Shown: positions 10,071 through 18,243 of the stretch, in pieces
Numbering within the stretch: position 1 is the stretch's first letter
How the letters are laid out: every line of letters starts with the position of its first letter
Source: Spirabiliibacterium falconis
GTDB lineage: Bacteria; Pseudomonadota; Gammaproteobacteria; Enterobacterales; Pasteurellaceae
Direction: 5' to 3'
Assembly: GCF_014885015.1 (NCBI RefSeq)
Contig: NZ_JABMIJ010000004.1
Location: forward strand, 1-64,000
Length of the DNA: 64,000 nucleotides
Program-made: the position numbers and the translations under genes
Notes under the pieces: model-generated
Database searches by the model: none
What the model was told of the DNA's origin: nothing
The model's input: the letters and a program-made list of their open reading frames with translations, nothing else

Positions 10071-10832
10071 ATGGCACCAACGCATCCAACCCGCCAAGTG
10101 GTACTCGATACTGAAACCACTGGAATGAATACTGATGCTGGCAAACCGCACTTTGAAGGTCACCGCATAATTGAAATTGGAGCGGTGGAAATGATCAACC
10201 GTCGCCTCACTGGGCGCACGTTTCACGTCTATATCAAGCCTGATCGCAGCGTTGATCCCGATGCAGTTGCTGTGCATGGTATTACTGATGAAATGCTTGC
10301 AGACAAGCCTGAATTTGATGAAATTGCTGATGAATTTATTGCCTTCATCCAAGATGCGGAACTCATCATTCACAATGCCCCGTTCGATGTCGGCTTTTTA
10401 GATTATGAGTTTAGCAAAAGCCAGCATCAAAAGGTCAAACAGAACAAAATTGCCGATCTTTGCCTTGTTACTGATAGCCTGAGTATGGCAAAGAAAAAAT
10501 ACCCTGGAAAGCGCAATAACCTTGACGCACTCTGTGATCGCTTAAATATCGACAATAGTAGCCGTACGCTACACGGCGCATTGCTCGATGCGGAAATTCT
10601 TGCTGATGTCTATCTCAAAATGACAGGCGGACAATTTGCCTTATTTGAAGAGGAACAAGCCCAAAGCAGCGTAAAAAAAACACAAAGTGCGGTTCAATTA
10701 AATAAAACATATTACGACAACCTTACCGTCATCTTGCCCAATGATGAAGAACGTGCCGCCCATGACGAATACCTCAAATTATTGAACAAAAAAAGCGGCG
10801 ATAATTGCCTTTGGCTGAAACAAATACACTAA
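10071..10832 (+). CDS. dnaQ: DNA polymerase III epsilon subunit (3'-5' proofreading exonuclease)
   Basis: Proofreading subunit of the replicative polymerase core. Exo I DTETTG (Asp13, Glu15), Exo [16 protein letters not shown] and Exo [13 protein letters not shown] are all present. After the nuclease domain comes [11 protein letters not shown], at the place of the E. coli clamp-binding motif QTSMAF; QFALF fits the QLxLF clamp consensus well. The C-terminal tail ending near residue 253 should bind the alpha subunit. AAAGGA lies before the ATG. It is followed by the tRNA-Asp operon. Confidence 0.96.
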   Translation: MAPTHPTRQVVLDTETTGMNTDAGKPHFEGHRIIEIGAVEMINRRLTGRTFHVYIKPDRSVDPDAVAVHGITDEMLADKPEFDEIADEFIAFIQDAELIIHNAPFDVGFLDYEFSKSQHQKVKQNKIADLCLVTDSLSMAKKKYPGKRNNLDALCDRLNIDNSSRTLHGALLDAEILADVYLKMTGGQFALFEEEQAQSSVKKTQSAVQLNKTYYDNLTVILPNDEERAAHDEYLKLLNKKSGDNCLWLKQIH

Positions 10833-10873
10833 TTTCGGCTATGGATTAAGCAAACAACACACTTTTCAAAAAA

Positions 10874-10900
10874 AAGGGTTGACTGAATTGCCCAACCCTT
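10874..10900 (-). terminator. Hairpin with T-run on the minus strand upstream of tRNA-Asp
   Basis: Perfect 8-bp inverted repeat AAGGGTTG/CAACCCTT (10874-10881 with 10893-10900). Read leftward it is followed by a run of T (the A-run at 10868-10875 on the plus strand), so it looks like a terminator for leftward transcripts. Its left arm overlaps the tRNA promoter -35 box. Confidence 0.5.
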
Positions 10901-10907
10901 ATATTAT
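10879..10907 (+). promoter_or_regulatory. Promoter of the tRNA-Asp operon
   Basis: -35 TTGACT (10879-10884), exact 17-bp spacer, -10 TATTAT (10902-10907), then the GC-rich discriminator GCCCCC typical of stable-RNA promoters under stringent control. The first tRNA starts 15 bp after the -10. Confidence 0.8.
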
Positions 10908-10921
10908 GCCCCCACTTTAGC

Positions 10922-10998
10922 GGAGTGGTAGTTCAGCTGGTTAGAATACCTGCCTGTCACGCAGGGGGTCGCGGGTTCGAGTCCCGTCCATTCCGCCA
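10922..10998 (+). tRNA. tRNA-Asp (GTC), copy 1
   Basis: 77-nt cloverleaf beginning GGAGTGGTAGTTCAGCTGG. Anticodon GTC lies in the loop CTGTCAC between CCTGC/GCAGG arms, with T-arm GCGGGTTCGAGTCCCGT and encoded CCA end (ATTCCGCCA). Identical to copy 2. Confidence 0.98.
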
Positions 10999-11040
10999 AT
11001 ATTTTCAGGCTTATAGCATATGTTGTAAAGCCCCTAACTC

Positions 11041-11117
11041 GGAGTGGTAGTTCAGCTGGTTAGAATACCTGCCTGTCACGCAGGGGGTCGCGGGTTCGAG
11101 TCCCGTCCATTCCGCCA
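11041..11117 (+). tRNA. tRNA-Asp (GTC), copy 2
   Basis: Exact 77-nt repeat of the first tRNA-Asp, 42 nt downstream in the same transcript, with encoded CCA. A terminator follows 5 nt later. Confidence 0.98.
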
Positions 11118-11122
11118 TATAT

Positions 11123-11151
11123 AACGCACAGTTTCTACTGTGCGTTTTTTT
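11123..11151 (+). terminator. Terminator of the tRNA-Asp operon
   Basis: Stem AACGCACAGT/ACTGTGCGTT (11123-11132 with 11137-11146), 4-nt loop, followed by T7 counting the stem end. Confidence 0.85.
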
Positions 11152-11192
11152 ATATTATATAAATAAACTAACTTAACCAACTTTACCTCACA

Positions 11193-11742
11193 TTAAATTA
11201 CATTCAATACCTCACCCGCTCGCATCGGCATCGCTGTCCATAATATACCTGCTGTTGCTGTCGGAAAGCGGCTTTGATCTTGTAGCTGAATGGCTGAAAG
11301 CTTTCCTGGAATAATGGTTAACTCCAGTTCACCTGTTCTTAGGTCTTGCGGTTGAACTAACACACGGATCGTCACATAACCTTGCTCAATTAATTTGTTT
11401 TGAATACGCTTGAGAAGAATATTCATTCCTTGCATCCCCAAACAATGCGGTAGCTGTAAATCATGTTCTTGATAAATGGCATTCAATGCGCTTGAGAATT
11501 GACTTGGTTTGTGTTTTTTGTCGGTGGTTACCGTTGTCAGAAAAATCAGTGAGATAAATATGAGAGATGGGATAACAATTAGCTTCATGTTCTGGCAATT
11601 TCCCAGCCAATTCAGATTGCGCATCAATGCGTTGCGCTGCAATCACCTCTGGTTTAATATTGCTTGGACTACTTGCGCAAACGGCTAAGGCTAGTTCTGT
11701 GAGTCCAATAACCAATAAAAGTGAACGAGAACATAAACGCAT
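11193..11742 (-). pseudogene. Truncated, frameshifted TpsB (ShlB/FhaC/CdiB-type) outer-membrane transporter
   Basis: Remnant of the outer-membrane partner of a two-partner secretion system. The first frame (from ATG 11742, after a GGAGTC site) gives a signal peptide (LCSRSLLLVIGLTELALAVCA), a Gln/Ala-rich linker and CYPISHIYL, the start of POTRA-like sequence. The second frame continues with LPHCLGMQGMNILLKRIQNK, LIEQGYVTIRVLVQPQDL, GELELTIIPGKL and MRAGEVLNV, which is family-typical POTRA sequence. One frameshift near 11500-11560 separates them. The whole beta-barrel (about 350 residues) is absent: the frame stops at 11193, 43 bp from the tRNA-Asp terminator. No TpsA gene is in the window. 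The family call rests on motif resemblance. Confidence 0.75.
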
Positions 11743-11990
11743 GACATGACTCCAAAAGATAATGACATATCTTTCAGAGTATAGTTTTCTATACTTTTTA
11801 GATCAAATAATATCTAGCTGTTTTATTGATCTTTGTCACAGATAAGTTTTAACCTCAACTTGTTGAAAACTTTTTTGTTCGCCAAAATTTTTTTATCTAA
11901 AAAATACTTTTTATTAAACTGTTAAATATTATCTTTCTCTAAAGCTATCATCAACAGTAGATTGTAATGGACTGAGTAAATAGCTGATGA

Positions 11991-12179
11991 TTATTCGGTT
12001 TCCAGTTGTTGATCAATCACCTCATAAGTATTCAAAAATCGATCAGCCTGGAGTGTATTCAGATGTCTCTCTTTTGTAAATGCATTTTTAATTTCATTCT
12101 TAGTTTTAACACTGTCATTAGAGTCAAAAAAATCAATATAAGCAGCTGAGGCTAATAATGCTTTATTTCCATCACTCAT
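11991..12179 (-). CDS. Small protein, possibly the cut-off N-terminus of a lipase-like effector
   Basis: 62-residue ORF starting MSDGNKALLASAAYIDFF and ending VIDQQLETE. It has a strong AGGAG site 6 nt before the ATG and starts 13 bp after the preceding gene, so the two are cotranscribed. I do not recognise it with certainty. The pattern NxALLASAAYxDF followed by QADRFLNTYEVIxQQ resembles the N-terminus of some bacterial lipase-like (alpha/beta-hydrolase) secreted proteins. If that is right, it has lost everything after about residue 60. No catalytic GxSxG remains. It could equally be an intact small protein. Confidence 0.45.
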   Translation of the reverse strand: MSDGNKALLASAAYIDFFDSNDSVKTKNEIKNAFTKERHLNTLQADRFLNTYEVIDQQLETE

Positions 12180-12192
12180 GGTGGTCTCCTAA

Positions 12193-12762
12193 CTAAAAAT
12201 TATAGTTTTTTTGTAAAAACTCTACTAATTTTAAATAATTATCTAATTCGCCAACATTATTATACCCGCCAGCGAGGTATAATGGATAAAGTCCAAAAAC
12301 ATCTTTAACCGAAGCTATAGTCTTATTGATAATTGGATCATAATAGAGGTAATAACTCGTACCTAAAACACACCCACCGAAACTATTTCTAGCTTTTCTA
12401 TTATCATGATCATATAAAATAATACCTGTTTTTTTATCAATAAAACCCGCCTCATATTTTCGTCCTTCAAATTCAATGCTTTTAGGAAATTCAACATCAC
12501 TATGCTCAACTTCTCGCAAAGATATCCACTCTAACGGTGGAGTCGAAGAGGTTGCAACGGTGATAATACCTCTTAATCTACGCCATTCATCGGGTTTGAC
12601 ATAAATCTTAATAGCGTCTTTTTCTATCATTTTGGCACGGATAGGGGTGGTGATTTCGGCAATGATCCAAGGTTGGAAAGGAAGGTAAATAAGATAAAGA
12701 AAAAATAAACAAATAAAATGTCTAGGTTTAAACTTCGATATAAATTGTATTAATTTATTCAT
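12193..12762 (-). CDS. Membrane-anchored hypothetical protein (possible immunity protein)
   Basis: 189 residues and not recognised. Residues about 16-36 (FICLFFLYLIYLPFQPWIIAE) form one membrane anchor behind a basic N-terminus; the remaining 150 residues would face the periplasm. They are rich in aromatic residues and end GYNNVGELDNYLKLVEFLQK. The ribosome site is weak. It is cotranscribed with the 62-residue gene 13 bp downstream and is AT-rich compared with the flanking core genes. A single-anchor protein beside a possible lipase fragment and a TpsB relic would suit an immunity protein of a lost toxin, but this is inference. Confidence 0.55.
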   Translation of the reverse strand: MNKLIQFISKFKPRHFICLFFLYLIYLPFQPWIIAEITTPIRAKMIEKDAIKIYVKPDEWRRLRGIITVATSSTPPLEWISLREVEHSDVEFPKSIEFEGRKYEAGFIDKKTGIILYDHDNRKARNSFGGCVLGTSYYLYYDPIINKTIASVKDVFGLYPLYLAGGYNNVGELDNYLKLVEFLQKNYNF

Positions 12763-13157
12763 AACATATTCACATTAAAGAGATAAAAAGATTAACTATC
12801 ATATAATTGCACCTTGTTTCATATTTTCAGAAATTCATCAAAAAAAGCAGGCTGAACAAAAACAACCTGCTTTACTCCAATAAATTAAAATTTTAAGACA
12901 AGTATAGTTTTATATATGTTCCTAGTCAATATAAAATACCTATTTTTAGTTAAAGATTCTGATTTCTTTGTATCGTTAATCTAAGGTTATTGAATACTTT
13001 TTTCTGACCTAAAATTTTTACTTTATCTTCAATAAGATACCCCACAAGTGAAGAGTCACGACGAGGGCCTGATACAACACACGTCCAAAAATTCGTCGAT
13101 CCCAAAATCATGACCAGCACTTCTCACATGGTTTGGTTTCTGTGTAAAACAACAAAA
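12763..13157. other. Non-coding AT-rich stretch with accessory remains
   Basis: No convincing gene. It holds the leftward terminator at 12845-12872. Over about 13050-13200 one plus-strand frame stays open and encodes KTTKKINKITKYFSAAKLPP just before the ssrA-like end, possibly the remains of an integrase-proximal segment. The 78-residue minus-strand ORF at 13056-13292 crosses the att-like repeat and is not believed. Confidence 0.4.
12845..12872 (-). terminator. Leftward terminator with no gene upstream
   Basis: Stem AAGCAGG/CCTGCTT (12845-12851 with 12866-12872). Read leftward it is followed by a T-run (A-run at 12839-12846 on the plus strand). It points away from 12873-13290, where no minus-strand gene is left before zapG. 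Confidence 0.6.
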
Positions 13158-13215
13158 AAAATCAATAAGATAACAAAGTATTTCTCGGCAGCTAAACTCC
13201 CCCCAGCTCCACCAA
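13158..13215 (+). repeat. ssrA (tmRNA) 3'-end relic, putative att site, copy 2
   Basis: Ungapped match to 763-820 at 50 of 58 positions. It ends AACTCCCCCCAGCTCCACCA like the tmRNA acceptor end, though its T-loop (GGCAGCTAAACTC) is degenerate. No tmRNA body precedes it. A terminator follows at 13234. It marks the right edge of the accessory block 11160-13220. Confidence 0.65.
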
Positions 13216-13233
13216 TTTTCGTGAAATGCAAAG

Positions 13234-13262
13234 ACGCTCCATATTAACGGAGCGTTTTTTCT
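13234..13262 (+). terminator. Terminator after the second ssrA relic
   Basis: Stem ACGCTCC/GGAGCGT (13234-13240 with 13249-13255), 8-nt loop, then seven or more T. No plus-strand gene precedes it; it is probably the leftover terminator of the RNA gene or element. Confidence 0.75.
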
Positions 13263-13291
13263 TAATGAGGAATAATTTTTATTAAATCCCA

Positions 13292-13750
13292 CTATTTTTG
13301 TTCATTTTTTAGTAGCCCTGATGATCCCTTTGAATAATCTTTTGGCGGCTCTTGTTCATTAGTGGTTATTTCTGTGGTACTTGCAATTTCACCTTCTAAT
13401 GTTACATCTTTAGATTCTACAGGAGCTAAAAGTGCGGTTTGATTGAATAGTGCTTTAGATTTGTCCTCTGCGAGTAAATTTACAGAGCTACTCGCAAGGT
13501 GTTTGTACAATTTTTGATAGTCCTGTGCAAGAGATTTCATGAGATCCGCACTTTCCGCAAAATGCGCTTCAATTTTTGCTTTTTGCTCATCCACTTCATG
13601 ACGCACTTGTTTTAATTCAGATTGTGTTTGCAGTTGTTTACGCACATTACCGCTACTAGCACGAATGACAAAAAATGCCAAAATAAAACCTATAACTAGC
13701 CCGCCAAGTCCCATAAGCCATAACTGTTGTGTACTTGTTAACTGCTCCAT
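13292..13750 (-). CDS. zapG: Cell-division/envelope protein YhcB (ZapG, DUF1043)
   Basis: Inner-membrane protein of the DUF1043 family, linked in E. coli to cell division, rod shape and envelope growth. One membrane segment lies at residues about 12-30 (LWLMGLGGLVIGFILAFFVI), followed by a coiled coil (about 35-80, rich in Q, K and E) and a low-complexity acidic tail. The length, 152 residues, is close to the E. coli protein (132) with a longer tail. The neighbouring rplM-rpsI, divergent here, supports the call because the same genes adjoin in E. coli. Uptake-signal DNA lies in the tail-coding part (ALFNQTALL). Confidence 0.85.
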   Translation of the reverse strand: MEQLTSTQQLWLMGLGGLVIGFILAFFVIRASSGNVRKQLQTQSELKQVRHEVDEQKAKIEAHFAESADLMKSLAQDYQKLYKHLASSSVNLLAEDKSKALFNQTALLAPVESKDVTLEGEIASTTEITTNEQEPPKDYSKGSSGLLKNEQK

Positions 13751-13870
13751 AAATTTCTCCTAAAATACATTGATAAACCACTCATTATTTAAAATTATAA
13801 TCCCAATTCAACTAATGTCTAACCGAAAAATACGATTTTGCCATGCATAACACGTTTTTTACGAAAAAAA

Positions 13871-14465
<595 letters not shown>

Positions 14466-14481
14466 TCACGGGGTCAAGATA

Positions 14482-14874
14482 ATGGCAGAGAATCAAAATT
14501 ACGGCACAGGTCGCCGCAAAAGCTCTTCAGCCCGCGTGTTTATTAAACCGGGCAGTGGTAAAATCACTATTAATCAACGTGAATTAGACGTTTATTTCGG
14601 ACGTGAAACATCACGAATGATCGTACGTCAACCGTTAGAACTAGTGGAATTAACTGATAAATTAGACCTTTATATCACTGTAAAAGGTGGTGGTATTTCT
14701 GGTCAAGCTGGTGCTATTCGCCACGGTATCACTCGCGCATTAATGGAATACGATGAAACCCTCCGTCCAGCACTCCGTGCTGCAGGCTTCGTTACACGTG
14801 ATGCTCGTCGCGTTGAACGTAAAAAAGTGGGTTTACGCAAAGCACGTCGTCGTCCACAATTCTCAAAACGTTAA
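14482..14874 (+). CDS. rpsI: 30S ribosomal protein S9
   Basis: Small-subunit protein whose basic C-terminal tail reaches the P-site tRNA. It shows [37 protein letters not shown] and a tail ending RRPQFSKR; 130 residues, as in E. coli. A GGGG-containing ribosome site precedes the ATG. It shares the rplM transcript and ends at the hairpin at 14895. Confidence 0.98.
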   Translation: MAENQNYGTGRRKSSSARVFIKPGSGKITINQRELDVYFGRETSRMIVRQPLELVELTDKLDLYITVKGGGISGQAGAIRHGITRALMEYDETLRPALRAAGFVTRDARRVERKKVGLRKARRRPQFSKR

Positions 14875-14894
14875 TTTTTACGTTTACTAAACTC

Positions 14895-14924
14895 AAAAAG
14901 CCGATGTTATTCATCGGCTTTTTT
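14895..14924 (+). terminator. Terminator of rplM-rpsI
   Basis: Stem AAAAAGCCGATG/CATCGGCTTTTT (14895-14906 with 14912-14923) and a T-run. Confidence 0.88.
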
Positions 14925-14946
14925 ATATGGGTATCCTTTCTTTATT

Positions 14947-14980
14947 AAAGTGCGGTTATGTAGAGAGCTGACCGCACTTT
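14947..14980. terminator. Inverted uptake-signal hairpin between rpsI and the peroxidase gene
   Basis: AAAGTGCGGT (14947-14956) pairs with ACCGCACTTT (14971-14980) across a 14-nt loop, just past the 3' end of the leftward peroxidase gene. Confidence 0.55.
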
Positions 14981-14986
14981 GATACT

Positions 14987-15883
14987 TTATGTATTTAACG
15001 CCTCTAACTGTTCGATTGAGGGTGCATAATAATATCCTCCGCTAACGGCTTTCGTAAACCCTAAGATGCGATCCGTTTTGCCATCTCGCTCACCAAACAT
15101 GCTGAGCAACTGCTGTTCAATATTGTGTAAACGTGCACAATATGAAGCGAAATACAAGCCATGCGCCCCGCTCACTTTACCATAAGGTAAACTCTGACGT
15201 AAAATTTTCAGCCCTTTACCATTTTCTTTAATATCAACACGCCCCACATGAGAGGTCTCAGGCACATTATCCAATTCAACGCTATCAGGTTTGGTACGCC
15301 CAATCACATTTTCTTGCTTACTATCACTCAGCTTATGCCACTTGTCTAGTTGATGCTCATAACGTTGTACAAAGAGATAACTGCCACCAGCATCTTGCCC
15401 TTCTGCAATCACAGCAACCGTCGGGCGATCTTCACCTTGTGGATTTTCAGTGCCATCAATAAAACCCGTTAAATCACGTTCTTCAATCCAACGAAATCCA
15501 TGCGTTTCTTCTTGCACTTCAAGTGCGGTTCCAAACACCGCCATCGCCATAAGCCCTGCTGAAAAACACACATCTTGACGTAACGCTTGGATATGAATGA
15601 GCATATCACGCTGAGTGGCAGGTGCACTCAAATTTCCTTTCCCAAGTGTTGTAAAGGGTTTGAGTTCCGCGGCACTGCCCGCTTGCCCAATCTGTTTCCA
15701 AATCCCATCACTAAACGCCAATACCGCACCTAGCCCCGCATCAGGATATTGATGTTGTAATTGTGTTAGCTGCGCTAAAAATGCAGTGCACTGTTGCTTT
15801 ATCACGGGTAAATCCAGCACTTTCGCTTCTAAAAAAATCCCTGCTCGGCAATGCTCCAATAAAATTCCGCTTTGTGCAGACAT
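14987..15883 (-). CDS. yfeX: Dyp-type heme peroxidase, YfeX family
   Basis: Cytoplasmic dye-decolourising-type peroxidase. The distal-site motif GFIDGTENP (the GxxDG signature) follows RWIEERDLT, and ETSHVGRVD carries the probable proximal heme ligand His. No Tat or Sec signal is present, which separates it from EfeB. From ATG 15883 (AAGGAG upstream) it has 298 residues, as E. coli YfeX (299). Upstream in-frame codons to 15958 lack a ribosome site and are left out. Proposed roles in the family are porphyrinogen oxidation and release of iron from heme; the second is disputed. Confidence 0.9.
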   Translation of the reverse strand: MSAQSGILLEHCRAGIFLEAKVLDLPVIKQQCTAFLAQLTQLQHQYPDAGLGAVLAFSDGIWKQIGQAGSAAELKPFTTLGKGNLSAPATQRDMLIHIQALRQDVCFSAGLMAMAVFGTALEVQEETHGFRWIEERDLTGFIDGTENPQGEDRPTVAVIAEGQDAGGSYLFVQRYEHQLDKWHKLSDSKQENVIGRTKPDSVELDNVPETSHVGRVDIKENGKGLKILRQSLPYGKVSGAHGLYFASYCARLHNIEQQLLSMFGERDGKTDRILGFTKAVSGGYYYAPSIEQLEALNT

Positions 15884-16001
15884 AAGATCTCCTTGCGTTA
15901 TTATTTTATATCGTATTTTAACGCAAAATTGAGAATTAAAAAATGAAAGGTTAATCACAATTTTTAAATCCGCTCAACCGCACTTGTTATTTTTATGTTA
16001 G

Positions 16002-16856
<855 letters not shown>

Positions 16857-16877
16857 GCTTAAACTTCTCTAAAAAGC

Positions 16878-16907
16878 AAAGTGCGGTCTTCTTGAAGACC
16901 GCACTTT
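16878..16907. terminator. Inverted uptake-signal hairpin between hel and selD
   Basis: AAAGTGCGGTCTTC (16878-16891) pairs with GAAGACCGCACTTT (16894-16907), 14 bp; able to terminate both convergent genes. The stem reaches beyond the uptake-signal core. Confidence 0.7.
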
Positions 16908-16912
16908 CTCTA

Positions 16913-17998
16913 CTAAATCACCTCAATCAATACTGTATCAGATTTGGCTTCACTCAATGCGCCTATCGCATGAAGCAAAATACCCTGCTCTTGGGCTATT
17001 TGTTCAACGTCAGATACCGCACTTGGATCAACGGCGATAAGTAATCCTCCTGACGTTTGTGGATCGCATAAGATTGCACGCTGAGTCTCACTCATTGCGC
17101 CAATTAAATGCCCATAGCTGTCAAAATTACGTTTGCTGCCACCAGGAATACACCCTTTTTCAAGGTAATAATCCAAATCGGGTAAACATGGCACTTGTGC
17201 AAACCGCACTTTGGCATTGAGATTTGAACCTTGGCAAATTTCACTCAAATGCCCTAACAACCCAAATCCCGTAACATCCGTCATGGCATGTACCCCTGCA
17301 AGATGTGAAAATGCTGCCCCAATTTTATTCATTTGGCACATCAATTCCGCAGCCTTACCGTGGTGTGATGTTTTCAGCTTGCCTTTTTTCTCTGCGGTTG
17401 TATAAATGCCAATGCCCAATGGCTTGGTTAAAAAGAGTTGGTCGCCCGCTTTTGCTTGGTTATTTTTTTTGACTTTATCCGTATCAATAATGCCTGTAAC
17501 AGCCAAGCCAAAAATAGGCTCAGGTGAGTCAATACTATGCCCTCCTGCCAGAGATATGCCTGCCTCTTTGCATGCGGTGCGCCCGCCATCAACGATGCGT
17601 CGCGCCACTTCAGCGGGTAATTTATCAATAGGGAAGCCCAAAATCGCAATTGCCATTATGGGTTTCCCGCCCATGGCATAAATATCGCTGATGGCATTGG
17701 TTGCAGCAATGCGTCCAAAGGTAAATGGGTCATCAACAATCGGCATAAAAAAATCGGTGGTAGAGATAATCCCTTTGCCGTCGCCAATATCATATACTGC
17801 GGCATCATCACGGCTATCATTCCCCACGAGCAAATGAGGGTCGAGCCATTTGCCTGCCTCAGAATGAAGGATTTTATCTAAAATTTTCGGGGAAATTTTG
17901 CACCCACATCCTGCGCCATGACTATATTGTGTTAAACGAATAACATCACTTACCACCGCATTAAATTGCTGTTCGTTCTGTTCGTCAGTTTGTTTCAT
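16913..17998 (-). CDS. selD: Selenophosphate synthase SelD (cysteine form)
   Basis: Makes selenophosphate from selenide and ATP, the selenium donor for selenocysteine and selenouridine in tRNA. It shows the catalytic loop GAGCGCKIS with the essential Cys/Lys, then [43 protein letters not shown] and CDPQTSGG. From ATG 17998 (AAGGA upstream) it has 361 residues; E. coli has 347. The active-site residue is encoded by TGT, that is Cys, whereas H. influenzae SelD is known to carry selenocysteine there. Confidence 0.95.
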   Translation of the reverse strand: MKQTDEQNEQQFNAVVSDVIRLTQYSHGAGCGCKISPKILDKILHSEAGKWLDPHLLVGNDSRDDAAVYDIGDGKGIISTTDFFMPIVDDPFTFGRIAATNAISDIYAMGGKPIMAIAILGFPIDKLPAEVARRIVDGGRTACKEAGISLAGGHSIDSPEPIFGLAVTGIIDTDKVKKNNQAKAGDQLFLTKPLGIGIYTTAEKKGKLKTSHHGKAAELMCQMNKIGAAFSHLAGVHAMTDVTGFGLLGHLSEICQGSNLNAKVRFAQVPCLPDLDYYLEKGCIPGGSKRNFDSYGHLIGAMSETQRAILCDPQTSGGLLIAVDPSAVSDVEQIAQEQGILLHAIGALSEAKSDTVLIEVI

Positions 17999-18243
17999 TA
18001 TACGTTCCTTTTTCAAACCATTACCCCTACCATATCATAAAAATGTGTGGTTTAGCGTCTAAATCGCTTATTTATGCAATTTTGCACAAAAAAAAACCAC
18101 TATTTTAAAAAAAATATCGCCTTACAATAAATTCTGCTATTTTCGTCAATGTTTTATTTTCATTATTTCCATTTTATGAAAAAATAGCAAAATTGGCACA
18201 TAAACTATACGTCTATTTTTAAATGAAGTTAAGGAGAACGATC

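Noticed and set aside
10011-10373. N-terminal extension of RNase HI
   Set aside because: Antisense to dnaQ; GTG at 10010 with AAGGAG gives the proper family length.
763-13215. The two ssrA-like repeats as attL and attR of one genomic island
   Set aside because: The DNA between them is mostly conserved core genes (accA to dnaQ and tRNA-Asp) rich in uptake signals, so it is not a single mobile element.
13056-13292. 78-residue ORF on the minus strand
   Set aside because: Runs through the ssrA-like repeat and the terminator; no ribosome site.
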